From: an uncultured Anaerolineae bacterium
Lineage (GTDB): Bacteria > Chloroflexota > Anaerolineae > J036 > Brachytrichaceae
Reading direction: 5' to 3'
Length of the DNA stretch: 64,000 nucleotides
Assembly (NCBI GenBank): GCA_938028725.1
Contig: CALIMH010000013.1
Coordinates: forward strand, 1-64,000
Under the pieces are notes generated by a model, which was not told where the DNA came from, did not search any database, and saw only the letters and a list, made by a program, of their open reading frames with translations. Shown piece after piece: positions 62,856-64,000 of the stretch. A program made the translations under genes and the position numbers. Every line of letters starts with the position of its first letter. Within the stretch, counting starts at the first letter, position 1.

Positions 62856-63743
62856 TCAGGAGGTAACAAGATCAGACACGCGCCGCTCAAGCAACTGCGG
62901 TTGCGTCGCTTGATGCGGAGCATAGTTTGTGATGACCAGCTCCGCGACCTTGCCGCGCTTAGCCCCCTTGCAATTGATGGCGCGATGAGCCAGCACTTCG
63001 TCAATGAAGAAGTTTTGATACAGAGCGCGCACGGCGGGAGTATCGGAGTTAGAGACCATGGTGTAAACGTTGTTACGGCTCAAGGTTATGCAAACATCTC
63101 GCAGGCGTTCTTGGTCTTGCAAGCCGAAGCCGTTTGCGTAGTAAGAAGTGAAGTTGGCGGTTTGAGAAACAGGGACATAGGGCGGATCGAAATACACCCA
63201 ATCACCTGGCTCGGCTCTATCCACGACTGTTTCAAAGGCGGCGCAGAGGATTTCAACGTTGCGTAACGCATGGGACACTGCCAGCAAGTTATCGCGATCT
63301 AGATACTTGGGCGACTGATACCGCCCGAACGGCACATTGAATTGTCCTCGCCGATTGACGCGATACAAGCCGTTGTAGCCTGTTTTGTTAAGGTAGATCA
63401 TCCTCGCCGCCCGTTCAGGCAAACTTAACTGCAGGGGGTCTGTTGCGCGAATTGCGTAGTAGAACTCCTTGCTGTGGGGAAATTCTGACAAAGCGCTAAT
63501 CACCTCGGCCACATGGTCGCGGACAGCTAGGTAAGTATCGACAAGTTCGGGATTGATGTCTGAAAGGACGACACGCCGGATATGCCTTTCTCGATAGAGG
63601 CGAAAAAAGATTGCGCCGCTGCCCATAAACGGCTCGTGATACGCACTGAAGTGGGGAGGCCTGCGTTTGAGCAACGCATCAGCCAACTGGCTCTTGCCGC
63701 CAGCCCATTTCAGAAATGGGCGCGGCACAGGTAGCTCGCTCAT
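62856..63743 (-). CDS. D12-class DNA adenine N6-methyltransferase (Dam-like)
   Basis: 295 residues from the ATG at 63743. Motif I is [19 protein letters not shown] (SAM binding), and [18 protein letters not shown] and [14 protein letters not shown] follow. [20 protein letters not shown], the catalytic [18 protein letters not shown] (DPPY) and the C-terminal [10 protein letters not shown] are all as in the D12/Dam family. It methylates adenine in a short site, GATC or another. No partner restriction enzyme is recognised within the window, though a partial gene lies just upstream at the edge. It is the only intact gene in the last 10 kb. Confidence 0.93.
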   Translation of the reverse strand: MSELPVPRPFLKWAGGKSQLADALLKRRPPHFSAYHEPFMGSGAIFFRLYRERHIRRVVLSDINPELVDTYLAVRDHVAEVISALSEFPHSKEFYYAIRATDPLQLSLPERAARMIYLNKTGYNGLYRVNRRGQFNVPFGRYQSPKYLDRDNLLAVSHALRNVEILCAAFETVVDRAEPGDWVYFDPPYVPVSQTANFTSYYANGFGLQDQERLRDVCITLSRNNVYTMVSNSDTPAVRALYQNFFIDEVLAHRAINCKGAKRGKVAELVITNYAPHQATQPQLLERRVSDLVTS

Positions 63744-63824
63744 GCTACAGTCCGAAATACAGACGCAACCTCTAAGAGAAGCCCTTGCCTTCAATCGCAA
63801 CGATTCCAGAAATTGGCCAGCGGG

Positions 63825-64000
63825 CTATGTCTTGATCGTGGCAGGAACTAGCCACTCTGCCGTTCCAGGCGTGACTTGAAGCTTGCATTCAACGCCTAGC
63901 CACTTGGCACTCTCAATCGGTAATGTATCGCCGCCTCCACAATCTCGTCTTCGCCTCAGTTTGCGCACGCAATCCAAGACTCTAAGCAATAGCGACGGCT
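63825..64000 (-). CDS. C-terminal end of an unrecognised gene, cut by window edge
   Basis: The minus-strand frame is open from the right edge to a TAG at 63825-63827. It encodes about 57 residues, with IESAKWLGVECKLQVTPGTA near the end. The composition looks protein-like. It lies 81 bases upstream of the methyltransferase in the same direction, so a restriction endonuclease or other partner is possible, but nothing in these residues shows it. Confidence 0.35.
   Translation of the reverse strand, partial: PSLLLRVLDCVRKLRRRRDCGGGDTLPIESAKWLGVECKLQVTPGTAEWLVPATIKT

Overview
The window looks like a piece of a Chloroflexota (Anaerolineae/Caldilineae-like) chromosome of fairly high GC. This placement is inference from protein style: lipoproteins with long P/T/Q/A linkers, a SpoVS homologue in a non-sporulation context, a DUF6882 protein, and a Thermus-type isocitrate dehydrogenase with its extra C-terminal domain. 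No rRNA is present to settle it.

Layout. 1-3.4 kb (minus): two cytochrome bd-like membrane proteins, the second fused to a cytochrome c domain, with a Crp/Fnr regulator upstream. 4-7.6 kb (minus): a tight operon xseB - DUF554 - wecG-like glycosyltransferase - cyclic-nucleotide-binding/PH-domain membrane protein. 7.6-19 kb: methyltransferase, rhomboid, gmk, FmdB zinc ribbon, serine hydrolase, SpoVS, DUF4175-like coiled-coil protein, YbaN/DUF454, a lipoprotein, an HtrA-type protease, a sugar-nucleotide epimerase-like protein, an SH3 protein and acetyl-CoA synthetase. 19-37 kb: rpoB and rpoC, both on the plus strand but separated by 9.2 kb that holds argJ, a TctA-like permease, an alpha/beta hydrolase, an inositol monophosphatase family gene, trpF, carbamate kinase, glucokinase and rpe. 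37-47.7 kb: queA; a TPP riboswitch with an intrinsic terminator in front of a thiamin-precursor ABC permease and binding protein; small membrane proteins; an NfeD-type protein; two isocitrate dehydrogenases of different types placed back to back; ccmC-ccmD. 47.9-49.2 kb: initiator tRNA and a frameshifted ISAs1-type insertion sequence. 49.6-54 kb: an intact sugar ABC transporter with enlarged permeases.

From 53,978 to about 62,690 nearly every gene is broken. These include glutamine synthetase, a FluG-type amidohydrolase, cytosine deaminase, two BMP-type ABC permeases, their ATPase, the BMP binding lipoprotein and a GH130 relic. They carry frameshifts, in-frame stops, deletions and one perfect 13-bp tandem duplication. 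This reads as a decayed nucleoside/nitrogen-scavenging island. An intact D12-class adenine DNA methyltransferase follows it at the right edge.

Several genes have a TANNNT -10 box only 6-9 nt before the start codon and no Shine-Dalgarno sequence, so leaderless transcription appears common here. I see no CRISPR array, phage module or recognisable defence island apart from the edge methyltransferase. The strongest candidates for something little described are the bd-like/cytochrome c pair with its regulator, the CNB-PH fusion, and the permease insertions. None of these can be proven novel from sequence reading alone.
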